The notes: a model not told the origin generated them from the letters alone. Positions 16,975 through 26,547 are shown, numbered from the stretch's first letter. The stretch is DNA of 64,000 nt from Lysobacterales bacterium (GCA_014946745.1 JADCRD010000003.1:558001-622000), one strand, 5' to 3'. Program-made: numbers and translations.

Positions 16975-17087
16975 GGCTGGGTTCAGCGGTTGCTGATCTG
17001 GCCAAGGCTGGTCGCCTGCTAGCAGGCTCCTACCCACCGCTCGGCTGTCTGGCCCTGTGGCACGGGGGAGCTGCAAATCCCGAATCC

Positions 17088-17236
17088 CGGCCCGGCCCTC
17101 GCGCACAGCGCTCGGGCGTTCGTCGGCTCGCGCGGCAGTGCCGCGCAAACGAGCCTCCTGCCTTCGGCCCGGCCCTCGCGCACAGCGCTCGGGCGTTCGT
17201 CGGCTCGCGCGGCAGTGCCGCGCAAACGAGCCTCCT
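17088..17236. repeat. 77-bp-period tandem duplication, two copies
   Basis: Positions 17088-17159 and 17165-17236 are identical over about 72 bp. Each contains the palindromes GGCTCGCGCGGCAGTGCCGCGC and CGCTCGGGCG. They lie at the 3' side of the diguanylate cyclase gene and may act as a transcription stop. Confidence 0.9.
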
Positions 17237-17241
17237 CACTC

Positions 17242-18978
17242 TCAAGCCTCCACCACCATCACCCGGTTCTTGCCCGCGTGCTTGGCTGCGTACATGGCCT
17301 TGTCGGCGCGGTCGATGACGTCGCTGGGGTGTTCGCCTTGGGCGAAGGCGGTGACGCCGGCGCTGAAGGTGAGCAGCAGTTTCTGAGTGTTGGCGAGGAA
17401 GAAGCGGCGGGTGAGTTCGCGCTGCAGGCGCTGCACGACGTTGCTGGCTTCTTCGACGCCGACGCCGGGCAGCAGCAGCACGAACTCTTCGCCGCCGAAG
17501 CGCACCACCGAGTCGTTGCCGCGCAGGGTTTCGCGCAGCACGGTGGCGATGTGGCGCAGCACTTCGTCGCCGACCAGGTGGCCGTGGCTGTCGTTGATGG
17601 TCTTGAAGTTGTCGACGTCGAGCACGACCACGCAGAGCTGAGTGCCCAGGCGCTGCATGCGCGCCATCTCGCGCTCCAGCGCTTCGTCGAGGCCCTTGCG
17701 GTTGAGCGCGCCGGTGAGCGGGTCGAGGCGCACGAGCTGGCTGGTTTCCTCCAGCTCGCGCTGCAGCACCAGCACGCTCTGGTTGGCGGTTTCGACCTGC
17801 TCGCGCAGATCGGTCAGCTCCTCTGCCGAGCGTGCGGCGGTCTCGCGGGTTTCGCGGGTGCGTACCAGCAGCAGGCTGACCACGTCGGCCAGGGTGTCGA
17901 GGCTGTCGGCCTCGCTGATGCGGGTGGCGCAGTCGCTCAGCACGTCGTGGTAGCTCGCGGTGGTGCTGGTGAGTTCGCCGAGTCGGCCGATGAAGCCGGC
18001 CAGCAGGGCCTTCAGCCGCTGCTGGGCATCGGAGATCTGGCGGGCGAGATGGCGCTGCTTTTCGATGACCCGGCGCAGTCGACGGCCGACCTCTTCCAGC
18101 ATGCGCACGTCAAGCTGGTCCTGCAGCGATTCGGCCAGCAGGCCCAGCTGTCCGTGCAGCCAGTGGTCGTCGACCACCAGCAGGCGGATGTTGTCGATGA
18201 TCAGCCGCAGCAGGTCGATCAGGGCGTCGCGCAGCGCGGCTTCGCTTTGCCCGGCCAGCTCCAGCCCGCGCTGGAATCGATGCAGCTGCTGTCCCAGTGC
18301 CTGCAGGTTGAACTCGCCTTTGGATTCGCGCAGCTGGGTGGCGAGCAGGCGGGCTTCGTGGGCCAGCGCGGGCTGGCTTTCGAGCAGCGGGGCGATGCCT
18401 TCGTGCAGCAGTCCGGCCAGCAGCTCGTGCAGGCCTTCGCTGGGAGTGTTCGCGGCCTCTTCGCGCGGTTCGCTCGGCCGGCGGTTGCGCCAGTCGCGCA
18501 CCAGAGCATCCATGCGCCGGTGCAGCTGCGCGGCTTCCATCGGCTGGGCCAGCAGCTGCAGCAGCTGCAGCTGACGCAGGCCGCGCTGTGGGCCGGCGCG
18601 ATCCGGGTCGAGCTCGCGGAGGGTTTCCAGCAGCAGCGAGGCCCAGGGCAGCTCGGCGTCGACGATTTCCAGCAGGCCCGTGCTGAGTGCGCTGCGCAGT
18701 TCGCTCCAGCTGCCCTGGGCGAGTGCGCGTTCGCACTGGCGGGCCAGATTGAGCAGGGCGGGCGTGCCGCGCGGCAGGGCGTTCACGAGGGCGCGCAGCG
18801 ATTCCTCAGGGAACACGGCGACCGGCTCTTCGCCGCTGATCTGCTGATAGATGCGCGAGTAGTTCTCGGGCGTCGGCGGCAGCCTAAGGTTCGCCAGCCG
18901 CTTCAGGGTTTCGCGCGCAAGCTCCGAGGGTGCGATGCGCGCGGGCTCCGATCCGTTCGAGGGGCGATGTGGGCTCAT
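17242..18978 (-). CDS. Diguanylate cyclase (GGDEF domain), cytosolic
   Basis: 578 residues with no signal peptide or membrane segment. About 400 residues of helical, Leu/Gln-rich sequence precede a C-terminal GGDEF domain with the active-site signature GGEEF at about residue 495. An allosteric I-site RGND lies exactly five residues upstream (RGNDSVVRFGGEEF), so it should make c-di-GMP and be product-inhibited. A predicted coiled coil (EELTDLREQVETANQSVLVL) leads into the domain and may drive dimerisation. The input signal is unknown. It lies next to a second GGDEF gene on the same strand. Confidence 0.93.
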   Translation of the reverse strand: MSPHRPSNGSEPARIAPSELARETLKRLANLRLPPTPENYSRIYQQISGEEPVAVFPEESLRALVNALPRGTPALLNLARQCERALAQGSWSELRSALSTGLLEIVDAELPWASLLLETLRELDPDRAGPQRGLRQLQLLQLLAQPMEAAQLHRRMDALVRDWRNRRPSEPREEAANTPSEGLHELLAGLLHEGIAPLLESQPALAHEARLLATQLRESKGEFNLQALGQQLHRFQRGLELAGQSEAALRDALIDLLRLIIDNIRLLVVDDHWLHGQLGLLAESLQDQLDVRMLEEVGRRLRRVIEKQRHLARQISDAQQRLKALLAGFIGRLGELTSTTASYHDVLSDCATRISEADSLDTLADVVSLLLVRTRETRETAARSAEELTDLREQVETANQSVLVLQRELEETSQLVRLDPLTGALNRKGLDEALEREMARMQRLGTQLCVVVLDVDNFKTINDSHGHLVGDEVLRHIATVLRETLRGNDSVVRFGGEEFVLLLPGVGVEEASNVVQRLQRELTRRFFLANTQKLLLTFSAGVTAFAQGEHPSDVIDRADKAMYAAKHAGKNRVMVVEA

Positions 18979-19125
18979 GGTCGAAGCGATTCCGGAAGGC
19001 GCAGGGAAAGTTCAGAAGCGCGTGCAACGGGTTTCGTGCGTTGTCGAGCGTACGCCGATCGCAGAACGACGGTGCGGTAGGCGCCAGGCCACGCTGCCGG
19101 AGTTGCGGTCCTGCTCGCGTCCATC

Positions 19126-22100
19126 TCAGCAGGCCACCCGGTTGCGGCCCGCCTGCTTCGCCGCGTACAGGGCGGCATCGGCCTGCGACAGCATGCGGTC
19201 GTAGTCGGCGTGGCCCTCGTGCGAGGCGATGCCGATGCTGATGGTGGTGCGCAGCCCAGGCGCGATCGCGTCGAGCTCCAGCCGTTCGACGCCGGCGCGC
19301 ACGCGCTCGCAGACCGCCAGCGCGTCTGACAGCCGGGTGTTGGGCAGCAGCAGGGCGAACTCCTCACCGCCCCAGCGGGCCACCGTATCGATCTCGCGAC
19401 ACAGCCCGCGCATGCGTTCGGCCACGGCTTTCAGCACTGCGTCGCCGGCGGCATGGGACAGCTCGTCATTGATGCGCTTGAAGTGGTCCAAGTCGACCAG
19501 GGCCACGCACAGCGGCTGCTCGCTGCGGCCGGCGCGCGCGAACTCGTAGGCCAGCAGTTCGTCGAGCGCGCGGCGATTGGCGAGGCCGGTCAGCGCGTCC
19601 TCGCGGGCCTGCCGTTCGAAGGCCTCGGCCTGCTGGCGCAGCTGCTGCATGAGTTCGCTCTTCTCAAGGTCGGCCTGCTGCAGGCGCTGCGCCTGCAGGC
19701 GCAGGTCGGCGGTGCGCTGCTCGACCAGGTCGCCCAGCCGCAGTTCGTTCCGATGGGCGCGCAGCAGCCTGCGCTGCAGCAGCCCATGCACTGCCAAAGC
19801 GGCAACTGCGGCCAGGATGAGCCAGGCCCAGGGGCGCTGCCAGAGCTGCGGTGCGATTCGCAGATCGATGCGCGCGACCTGCTCGCTCCACGGCCCATTG
19901 GGGTGGGCGGCCTGCACCTCCAGCGAGTAGTGGCCGGGGCCGAGGTTGGTGAAGACGGCGCTGCGCTGCTCGCCGCGCTCGACCCAGTCCTCGTCGAACC
20001 CCTGCAGGCGATAGCGATAGCGCACGCGCTGCGGCATCACGAAGGCGAGGCCGGTGAATCCGATTTCGATGCGGCTGGTGCCTGCGGGCAGGTCCAGGCG
20101 GCCGTTCAGCGGCAGCGCTTGGCCGTCCACCAGTACCGATTCGATCACCACGGGCGGCGCCTGCTCGGCGAAATCGTGCAGGCGCGCTGGCTTGATGTAG
20201 GCCACGCCCTGCGCGGTGGCAATCCACAGGCTGTCGTCAGCGCGCCGCACCGCCGCGGGCATCGAGCCGCCGTTGCACTGGGCGCTGGCCATGCCGTCGG
20301 CTTCGTTGAAGTGCTCGAAGGGCACCGGCTCGCTGCTGCTGCCGTCCGCATAGGCATGGGCCGCGGCGCTGGGCAGGCGCAGCACGCCGCGGTTGCCGGT
20401 CAGCCAGAGATCGCCGGCGGCATCCTGCAGCACGGCAAAGAACTTCTCGAACGGCAGCCCCGCGGCGTGCCCGACCGCGGCGATGTGGCCGTCGCTGCGG
20501 CGCCAGCGCAGCAGTCCGCGATCGGTGGCCAGCCACAGTGCGCCAGCACGCAGGTCTTCGTGGATGGCGAACACCGATTCGATGCCCAGTTCGCGGCCGA
20601 GCGCGATGGTCTCGACCTGGCCGCTGTGGATGCGGCCAAGCCCGGTGCCGGTACCGACCCAGAGCGCGCCCTCCGAGTCCTCGAACAGCGCCACGATGTA
20701 TTCGCCGGGCAGGCCTTCGCTGCGACCGAAGATCTGCAGTGCGCCGTCCTTGCGCAGCGCCAGGCCTTGGGTGGTGCCGATCCAGAGTTCGCCGCGCGTG
20801 TTTTCCAGAATGGCCCGCACCTCGTTCGAGGGCAGCCCGGACGCGTCGTCGATGCGCTCTGCCACGCCCGTGTCTTCCACCCGCAGGGCGCCCTGGTGAT
20901 AGCTGCCGAGCCAGACGCCGCGCGCGCTCGGCGCGAGACTCAGCACCGAGAGGTCGGAGAGCGCGCCGACCGCCGCCGAGGGCCAGGGCTGGACGCCGTG
21001 GCCGTTGATGCGGCTGAGGCCGCGGCTGGTGCCGACCAGCAGGCCGCCGTCGGGCAGCTCGAGCACGCTGCGCACGAAGTCGTCGGCCAAGCCGTGCCTG
21101 CGGCTGAGCGTGGAGAACGGGGCCGCCCCCAGCCTGACCAGGCCGCCGTTCGTGCCGACCCAGAGGTTGTCCTCGCGATCTTCGAACAGCGCCAGCACGC
21201 GGTTGTTGGGCAGGCCGCTGCGGGTATCCATCGCATCCAGCACGGCGCCGCTGCGGCGGTAGAGGCCCTGTGAGACGGTGCCGATCCACAGCTGGCCCTG
21301 ACGGTCGAGCAGCAGACGGCTGATCGAAGCCTTGGCCAAGGCGGGTTCGATGGCGTCGAAGCCGAGATCGGGATCGGCGGCGGCAGCAATCGGCTGACGC
21401 GAGGTGAACAGCCCCTGTTCGGTGCCAACCAGCAGATGCCCCTGCGGGCCCAACAGCAGGGACAGAACGGGGCGCTCGCCCAGCGCAGCTAGCTTGTCAG
21501 GAGCGGGCAGCAAGCGGTCGTCTTGCGCCCGCATCAGGCCGCGTGAGGTGCCCACCCAGATGCGGCCCAGGGCGTCTTCCGCCAGCGCGTAGACGCTGCC
21601 GCCGCCGGTTTCGGGGGACACGCTGAAGTGTTCGCGGGTGCCGTTGGCGTCGACGCGCATGAGGCCGCCGTTCTCGGTGCCCGCCCAGAGCCGGCCCGAG
21701 CGATCGCGCAGCACTGCAGTGACCAGCGCCGGTGCCGTGGGCATGGGCTCCCAGCGACCTTCTGCGCGCCGCACGATGCTGCCGCGCGACCCTGCCACCA
21801 GCAGGCCGCCCGAGGCTTCGATCGCCAGCGCGCGCACGCCGGAGTCGAGCATGCCCGTGCCGGCGTTGTAGTCGAAGTTCTGGAAGCGCAGGCCGCTGTA
21901 GCGGACCACGCCCTCCCAGGTGCCGAGCCACAGGTAGCCGTCAGCGCTCTGGGTGATGGCGTTGATCGTGTTGTGCGGCAGGCCCTCGCGCGTGGTCCAG
22001 ACTTCGAGGTTGTACTGGTCGAGCGGTCGCTGCTCTGCCGCAAGCGCCTGCGCCTTGCCGGGCAGGCCCGCGAGCAGCAGGCCCAGAACGAACACGCAGG

Positions 22101-22179
22101 CCGCCGCCGCGCGCAGCCCGGCGCATCGCCGCGCAGGGCAGGAGCACACCGTAACCGCAAGGCGAAGCAGGCAGGGCAT
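19126..22179 (-). CDS. Two-component-type beta-propeller sensor with GGDEF domain
   Basis: 1017 residues from the ATG at 22179; a TTG at 22239 is in frame but unlikely. A hydrophobic signal (CVFVLGLLLAGLP) leads to a periplasmic two-propeller sensor made of repeats of the type ITQSADGYLWLGTWEGVVRY and ALFEDREDNLWVGTNGGLVRL, then a Y_Y_Y domain (RYRLQGFDEDWVERGEQRSA), a single membrane segment (AWLILAAVAALAVHGLL), a coiled coil, and a GGDEF domain with GGEEF and an I-site REID five residues upstream. It probably couples an outside signal to c-di-GMP synthesis. The whole architecture is well known in this order. Confidence 0.93.
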   Translation of the reverse strand: MPCLLRLAVTVCSCPARRCAGLRAAAACVFVLGLLLAGLPGKAQALAAEQRPLDQYNLEVWTTREGLPHNTINAITQSADGYLWLGTWEGVVRYSGLRFQNFDYNAGTGMLDSGVRALAIEASGGLLVAGSRGSIVRRAEGRWEPMPTAPALVTAVLRDRSGRLWAGTENGGLMRVDANGTREHFSVSPETGGGSVYALAEDALGRIWVGTSRGLMRAQDDRLLPAPDKLAALGERPVLSLLLGPQGHLLVGTEQGLFTSRQPIAAAADPDLGFDAIEPALAKASISRLLLDRQGQLWIGTVSQGLYRRSGAVLDAMDTRSGLPNNRVLALFEDREDNLWVGTNGGLVRLGAAPFSTLSRRHGLADDFVRSVLELPDGGLLVGTSRGLSRINGHGVQPWPSAAVGALSDLSVLSLAPSARGVWLGSYHQGALRVEDTGVAERIDDASGLPSNEVRAILENTRGELWIGTTQGLALRKDGALQIFGRSEGLPGEYIVALFEDSEGALWVGTGTGLGRIHSGQVETIALGRELGIESVFAIHEDLRAGALWLATDRGLLRWRRSDGHIAAVGHAAGLPFEKFFAVLQDAAGDLWLTGNRGVLRLPSAAAHAYADGSSSEPVPFEHFNEADGMASAQCNGGSMPAAVRRADDSLWIATAQGVAYIKPARLHDFAEQAPPVVIESVLVDGQALPLNGRLDLPAGTSRIEIGFTGLAFVMPQRVRYRYRLQGFDEDWVERGEQRSAVFTNLGPGHYSLEVQAAHPNGPWSEQVARIDLRIAPQLWQRPWAWLILAAVAALAVHGLLQRRLLRAHRNELRLGDLVEQRTADLRLQAQRLQQADLEKSELMQQLRQQAEAFERQAREDALTGLANRRALDELLAYEFARAGRSEQPLCVALVDLDHFKRINDELSHAAGDAVLKAVAERMRGLCREIDTVARWGGEEFALLLPNTRLSDALAVCERVRAGVERLELDAIAPGLRTTISIGIASHEGHADYDRMLSQADAALYAAKQAGRNRVAC

Positions 22180-22302
22180 CTGGGGCAGGGCAGGCCGACG
22201 TGAGCGAGCCCGAGATGCATGCAAGACCTGAACCGTCAACGACGGTGACGTTGAGACGCGGGCCGCGGCGGAGCGGCTGTCGCCCGCCGCGGCCTGAACC
22301 TA

Positions 22303-23226
22303 TCAGCCCACGGCCTCCAGCCAGCCGTGGCGGTCCGGCGTGCGGCCGTTGAACAGGCCGAAGAACAGCTCCTGGATGCGCGCCGTGACCGGGCCGGGCT
22401 TGCCGGTGCCGACCGGCTTGGCGTCAACGCTGCGGATCGGCGTGATCTCGGCGGCGGTGCCGCACATGAACAGCTCGTCGCAGAGGTAGAGGTACTCGCG
22501 CGGCATGTCGCGCTCGACCACCTCGATGCCGTGCTCGCGGGCCAGGGTCATGATGCTGTGGCGGGTGATGCCGTTGAGGATCGCCGCCGAGGCCGGCGTC
22601 GTGTGCAGGGCTCCGTTGAACACCAGGAACAGGTTCTCGCCCGCGCCCTCGCTGAGCAGGCCGGTCGAGGCCAGCGCGATGCCCTCGCCGAAGCCCAGGC
22701 GTCGCGCCTCGCGCGCGATCAGCTGGCCAGACAGGTAATTGCCGCCGGCCTTGGCGCCGGTCGGAATGGTGTTCGGCGCCATCCGCTGCCAGCTCGACAC
22801 GCAGGCGTCGATGCCCTGCTCAAGCACGCCCGCGCCGAGGTAGGCGCCCATGTTCCAGGCCGCCACGGCGACGTCGGTCGGGCAGTCGGCCGACAGGCCG
22901 AAGCCGCCCAGACCGCGGTAGGCCACCGGCCGCAGATAGCCCTTGCCGAGGCCGTTGCGCTTCAGCACGTCACGGCAGGCCTGCGCCAGCGTGGCGAGGT
23001 CATAGGGCATGGGAATGTCGTAGATCTTGGCCGAATGGAACAGCCGCACCAGGTGATCGGTGAGGCGGAAAATCGCCGGGCCGTTCGGGGTCTCGTAGCT
23101 GCGGATGCCCTCGAACACCGAGGAGCCGTAGTGCAGCGCATGCGCCATCACATGCGTGGTGGCCTCGGCCCAGGGCTTGATTGCGCCGTTCTGCCAAATG
23201 AATTCGGGGTACTGGGGAGTGCTCAT
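22303..23226 (-). CDS. ilvE: Branched-chain-amino-acid aminotransferase
   Basis: 307 residues, the normal size for bacterial IlvE of PLP fold type IV. It transfers the amino group between glutamate and the 2-oxo acids of Leu, Ile and Val. Markers are EFIWQNGAIKPWAEA at the start, FEGIRSYETPNGPAIFRL, GYLRPVAYRG, the PLP lysine in GAKAGGNYLSGQ, and LSEGAGENLFLVFNG. The start is the ATG at 23226, just before STPQYPEFIW; the upstream open frame is ignored. It stands alone here, separate from other ilv genes. Confidence 0.96.
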   Translation of the reverse strand: MSTPQYPEFIWQNGAIKPWAEATTHVMAHALHYGSSVFEGIRSYETPNGPAIFRLTDHLVRLFHSAKIYDIPMPYDLATLAQACRDVLKRNGLGKGYLRPVAYRGLGGFGLSADCPTDVAVAAWNMGAYLGAGVLEQGIDACVSSWQRMAPNTIPTGAKAGGNYLSGQLIAREARRLGFGEGIALASTGLLSEGAGENLFLVFNGALHTTPASAAILNGITRHSIMTLAREHGIEVVERDMPREYLYLCDELFMCGTAAEITPIRSVDAKPVGTGKPGPVTARIQELFFGLFNGRTPDRHGWLEAVG

Positions 23227-23333
23227 GGGCGCGTGCGTCGGGGCGTGAGAAGGGCCCCGGATGATGCGCGAGCGCTCACGGGCGCGGCAAGGCGACAAAG
23301 GTCATCGCGCCGCGCTCGTCGAAAGCCGGCCCT

Positions 23334-23702
23334 TCAGGCCGATTCGAGCACATGCTGCAGCCAGTGCAGGCGCTCGCCGCTGCCCTGGCCCTCGATGGCG
23401 ACCACGTCGAACCGGCAGGGGCGCTTTGCCAGGGCGGGATTCGCCGCGAGGTAGGCCTGCGCGGCCTGCCACAGGCGCTGGCGTTTGCCCGCGCCGATCG
23501 AGGCCAGCGCGCCGCCGTGGCTGCCGCTGCGGCGATAGCGCACCTCGACGAAGACCAGCATCTCGCCGGCTTCCATCACCAGATCGAGTTCGCCGAAGCG
23601 GTAGCGGACGTTGGCGGCGCGGAAGCGCAGGCCCTGCGCTTCGAGATGCGCCCGCGCCTGCGCCTCGCGGCGGGCGCCCTCAGCGGAGACCGGCGCTGCC
23701 AT
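23334..23702 (-). CDS. yraN: YraN family protein (UPF0102)
   Basis: 122 residues. It shows the nuclease-like fold typical of the family: GARREAQARAHLEAQGLRF, then the acidic/basic cluster RFGELDLVMEAGEMLVFVEVRYR, which matches the conserved GEIDLI..D....VFVEVK pattern of restriction-endonuclease-like folds. Its function is not settled. It overlaps the end of lpoA by 23 bp, and the lpoA-yraN order is conserved among gammaproteobacteria. Confidence 0.95.
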   Translation of the reverse strand: MAAPVSAEGARREAQARAHLEAQGLRFRAANVRYRFGELDLVMEAGEMLVFVEVRYRRSGSHGGALASIGAGKRQRLWQAAQAYLAANPALAKRPCRFDVVAIEGQGSGERLHWLQHVLESA

Positions 23703-25464
23703 CGAGCGGCAGGCCCGTCTCTTCGCTGGGAATGCGCAGCGCGCGGCCGGACTGGAAGCGGCCCCAGCCGGGGCGGCGCTGGATCTGGCCGAACTCGTCG
23801 AGGCTCAAGCTGCCGCTGGCGCCTTCAATCGCGCTGCCGGGCAGGCGCGCCAGCGCCGGCAGGGCGGCCAGCACGCGATAGGCATCGAGGCCGAAGGCGA
23901 ACAGACGCGCCGAGGCCCCCTGCGCGGTGCTGAGGCGGCGGGTGTCGTCCTGCGTCGGCAGGCCCGGGCCGCTGGCGCCCAGCAGCCAGGGCAGCTCGGT
24001 GAACTCGATGCCGTCGAAATCACGTTCGGGGCGGGTGTTGCCGTCGGCGCCGCGGATCTGCGAGCTGGCCAGCAGCGGGCGATCGAAGATGCCGGCCGAG
24101 CGCAGCTGTGGCACCAGCAGACGCGCCTGTTCGAAGCGCAGCGCGAGGTAGATGGCGTCGATATCGACCCGCACGGCGCCCGAACGGTCGGGCGTGGTGA
24201 CAGCAGGATCGGGAGCGCGCGAGCCCGCCGCCGCGATGGCGCGCCGGATCTCGGCCGAGTAGTCCGGGCTGCCCTCGGGCAGCTGGATCTCGGTGACCAC
24301 GCTGCCGCCCCCGCGGGCGAAGGTGGGCAGCAGCGCGGCGAGCACGCGACGCGCATGTTCGTCGCCACCGTTGGCCACCAGGATGCGGCGGTAGCCCAGC
24401 GCCAGCAGGCGCTCGGCCGCGGCCATGCCTTCGTCTTCGGGGCTGAGCGCGAAGCTCTGGCTGCCCGGTGGCGGGGTGACCGTGCCGCGGTTGAGCGCCA
24501 GCACCGGCACCTGCAGGGTGCCCATCTCGAACAGCGCGGTGACGGATTCGCGCGAGAGCGGGCCGACGATGCGCTCGGCGCCGTCAGCGCTGGCTTCGCG
24601 GAAGGCCTGCAGATTCTGCTCGATGCTGTCGCCGGCGTCGTACAGCACCACTTCGGGGCGCTCGCCGGCATCGGCGTAGTAGCCGGCCATGAAGCCGTCG
24701 CGCACCGCTTCGCCGGCCGCAGCCAGCGGGCCCGTTCGCGGCAGCAGCAGGGCGACCCGGCGCGCGCGCTGCTCCGGCGATGCGATGGCCACGCCAGAGG
24801 CCGAGGGCATGGCCAGGCCGAGCGAGCGCAGCTGGCGCGCGGCGTGGTCGTACAGGGGATCGCCGCGGCGCAGGGCGGCGCTGGCCCGCTGCAGCTCGGC
24901 CGGACGCATCTGCCCGAGCAGCGAGGCGATGGCCTGCGCGTTCTCCTCGCGCTCGCCCGCCGGCAGCCAGGCTTCGAGGGCCGCACGCTCGCGCGCCGCA
25001 TCGAAGGGGCGATCCAGCCCGGCGAACGCCTGCGCGCGCAGGAAGTAGACGCGATCGCGCTGGCCTTCCGGCACCGCTTCGATCGGCTGGCCGAGCACGT
25101 CGAGCGCGCGCTGCGGCTCGCGGTCGGCGATGGCGATCTCGGCACGCAGCAGGTTGAGGCGCAGCAGGCCGTCGACATCGAGGCGACGCTCGCCCACGTT
25201 CGCCACCAGCGGGCGCGCCTGTTCGATCTGTCCATCCTCGCGCCAGGCTTCGGCGGCGCGAAGGGTCAGCAGATCGCGCTGCGCACGCGAGCGCTTGGCG
25301 GCATCCAGAAAGGCCTGCGCCGCCATCGGGAAGTCGCCCTCGGCGTACAGGCGCTCGGCCATCTCCTGCTCGGGCGAAGTCGACGCACGGGTCGGCGTGC
25401 TGTCGCAGCCGCTCAGGGCGGTGGCGATCAGGAGGGCGCAGAACAGGGGGCGCAGACGGCGCAT
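23680..25464 (-). CDS. lpoA: Penicillin-binding protein activator LpoA-like lipoprotein
   Basis: 594 residues. A lipoprotein signal (MRRLRPLFCALLIATALSGC) anchors it in the outer membrane. The N-terminal 230 residues are TPR-like (AERLYAEGDFPMAAQAFLDA). The C-terminal part has a periplasmic-binding-protein fold (ALLLPRTGPLAAAGEAVRDGFMAGYY). In enterobacteria LpoA activates PBP1A for peptidoglycan synthesis; that function here is by family. It diverges from rsmI, the usual arrangement. Confidence 0.93.
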   Translation of the reverse strand: MRRLRPLFCALLIATALSGCDSTPTRASTSPEQEMAERLYAEGDFPMAAQAFLDAAKRSRAQRDLLTLRAAEAWREDGQIEQARPLVANVGERRLDVDGLLRLNLLRAEIAIADREPQRALDVLGQPIEAVPEGQRDRVYFLRAQAFAGLDRPFDAARERAALEAWLPAGEREENAQAIASLLGQMRPAELQRASAALRRGDPLYDHAARQLRSLGLAMPSASGVAIASPEQRARRVALLLPRTGPLAAAGEAVRDGFMAGYYADAGERPEVVLYDAGDSIEQNLQAFREASADGAERIVGPLSRESVTALFEMGTLQVPVLALNRGTVTPPPGSQSFALSPEDEGMAAAERLLALGYRRILVANGGDEHARRVLAALLPTFARGGGSVVTEIQLPEGSPDYSAEIRRAIAAAGSRAPDPAVTTPDRSGAVRVDIDAIYLALRFEQARLLVPQLRSAGIFDRPLLASSQIRGADGNTRPERDFDGIEFTELPWLLGASGPGLPTQDDTRRLSTAQGASARLFAFGLDAYRVLAALPALARLPGSAIEGASGSLSLDEFGQIQRRPGWGRFQSGRALRIPSEETGLPLDGSAGLR

Positions 25465-25507
25465 GGGCGGGGGCTCGGCGGGAGAGTCGGAAGCGGGAGT
25501 TTAAGAG

Positions 25508-25680
25508 CGGGGATTGGGGATTGGGGATTCGGGATTCAGAAAACCGATGCTTTCGCAGGCTTGACGGCGGGCTCCGGATCTCGCCGACGCCTGCAGCAGT
25601 TAGCATGACGCCGCGCCACGGCGCGCCCTCGACGCCGCCGCTGGCGCCCACGAATCCCCAATCCCGAATCCCCAATCCCG
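25508..25680. repeat. GGGGATT heptad repeats, inverted pair
   Basis: A direct run (about 25508-25540, GGGGATT and CGGGATT units) and an inverted run (about 25651-25680, AATCCCC and AATCCCG units) flank a 110-bp spacer between lpoA and rsmI. The second run is inside the rsmI reading frame if the upstream ATG is used. Confidence 0.85.
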
Positions 25681-26513
25681 TGCTCCCAACCGGCTGCCTC
25701 CACGTCGTCGCCACGCCCATCGGTCACCTCGACGACCTCTCGCCGCGCGCGCAGCAGGTGTTGGCCGAGGCCGATCTGATCTGCGCCGAAGACACCCGCC
25801 ACACCCAGCAGCTGTTGGCGGCCAAGGGTCTGAAGCGACCGCTGCTGGCCCTGCACGAGCACAACGAATCGGCCCAGGTCGAGGCGGTGCTGGCGCGGCT
25901 GCGCGCGGGCGAACAGATTGCCCTGGTGTCGGATGCCGGCACGCCGCTGATCAGCGATCCCGGCTTCCGTCTGGTCTGCGCTGCCCGCGCGGCGGGCCTG
26001 AAAGTGAGCCCGGTGCCTGGGCCCTGCGCGGCCATTGCCGCGCTGTCGGTGGCGGGCCTGCCCTCGGATCGCTTCGCCTTTGAGGGCTTTCTGCCGGCCA
26101 AGTCCGGCGCTCGCCGCGAGCGCCTGCAGACGCTGTTGGGCGAGCCGCGCACCCTGGTGTTCTACGAGTCCAGCCACCGCATCCTCGAATGCCTGGAGGA
26201 TGCCGTCGCCGTATTCGGCGAGCTGCGCCGGGCAGTGGTTGCGCGCGAGCTGACCAAGCTGTTCGAGACCGTGCTCGACGGCCGCCTGCCGCAGCTGGTC
26301 GAGACCTTGCGGGCCGATCCCAACCAGCAGCGCGGCGAGTTCGTGCTGATGATCGAGGGCGCGCCCGAAGACAGTGATGCCGCGCTGCGCGAGGGCCAGC
26401 GCATCTTCGCGGTGCTGCGCGAGCACCTGCCGGCGTCGAAGGCCGCCAAGCTCGCGGCCGAGCTCTCTGGCGCGCCGCGCAAGGCGCTGTACGCCGCCGT
26501 CAGCGACAGCTGA
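25605..26513 (+). CDS. rsmI: 16S rRNA 2'-O-ribose C1402 methyltransferase
   Basis: Methylates C1402 of 16S rRNA using SAM. The conserved core begins LHVVATPIGHLDDLSPRAQ, followed by AEDTRHTQQLL, VSDAGTPLISDPGFRLV, PVPGPCAAIAALSVAGLPSDRF and FYESSHRI, all signatures of the tetrapyrrole-methylase fold. From the ATG at 25605 it has 302 residues, but about 24 N-terminal residues (with NPQSRIPNP) are encoded by GGGGATT repeats. The GTG at 25680 gives 277 residues and matches the usual start better. It ends 47 bp before rnpB. Confidence 0.95.
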   Translation: MTPRHGAPSTPPLAPTNPQSRIPNPVLPTGCLHVVATPIGHLDDLSPRAQQVLAEADLICAEDTRHTQQLLAAKGLKRPLLALHEHNESAQVEAVLARLRAGEQIALVSDAGTPLISDPGFRLVCAARAAGLKVSPVPGPCAAIAALSVAGLPSDRFAFEGFLPAKSGARRERLQTLLGEPRTLVFYESSHRILECLEDAVAVFGELRRAVVARELTKLFETVLDGRLPQLVETLRADPNQQRGEFVLMIEGAPEDSDAALREGQRIFAVLREHLPASKAAKLAAELSGAPRKALYAAVSDS

Positions 26514-26547
26514 GCCGGGTGTTCAGCGGGTGCGACCGCTGAGCGCG

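Noticed and set aside
17215..19080. Long + strand open frames opposite the diguanylate cyclase
   Set aside because: Shadow of a clear GGDEF gene, with low-complexity composition and no start signal.
19453..21273. 606-codon + strand frame opposite the propeller-GGDEF gene
   Set aside because: Mirror frame of repeat blades; no domain and biased amino-acid use.
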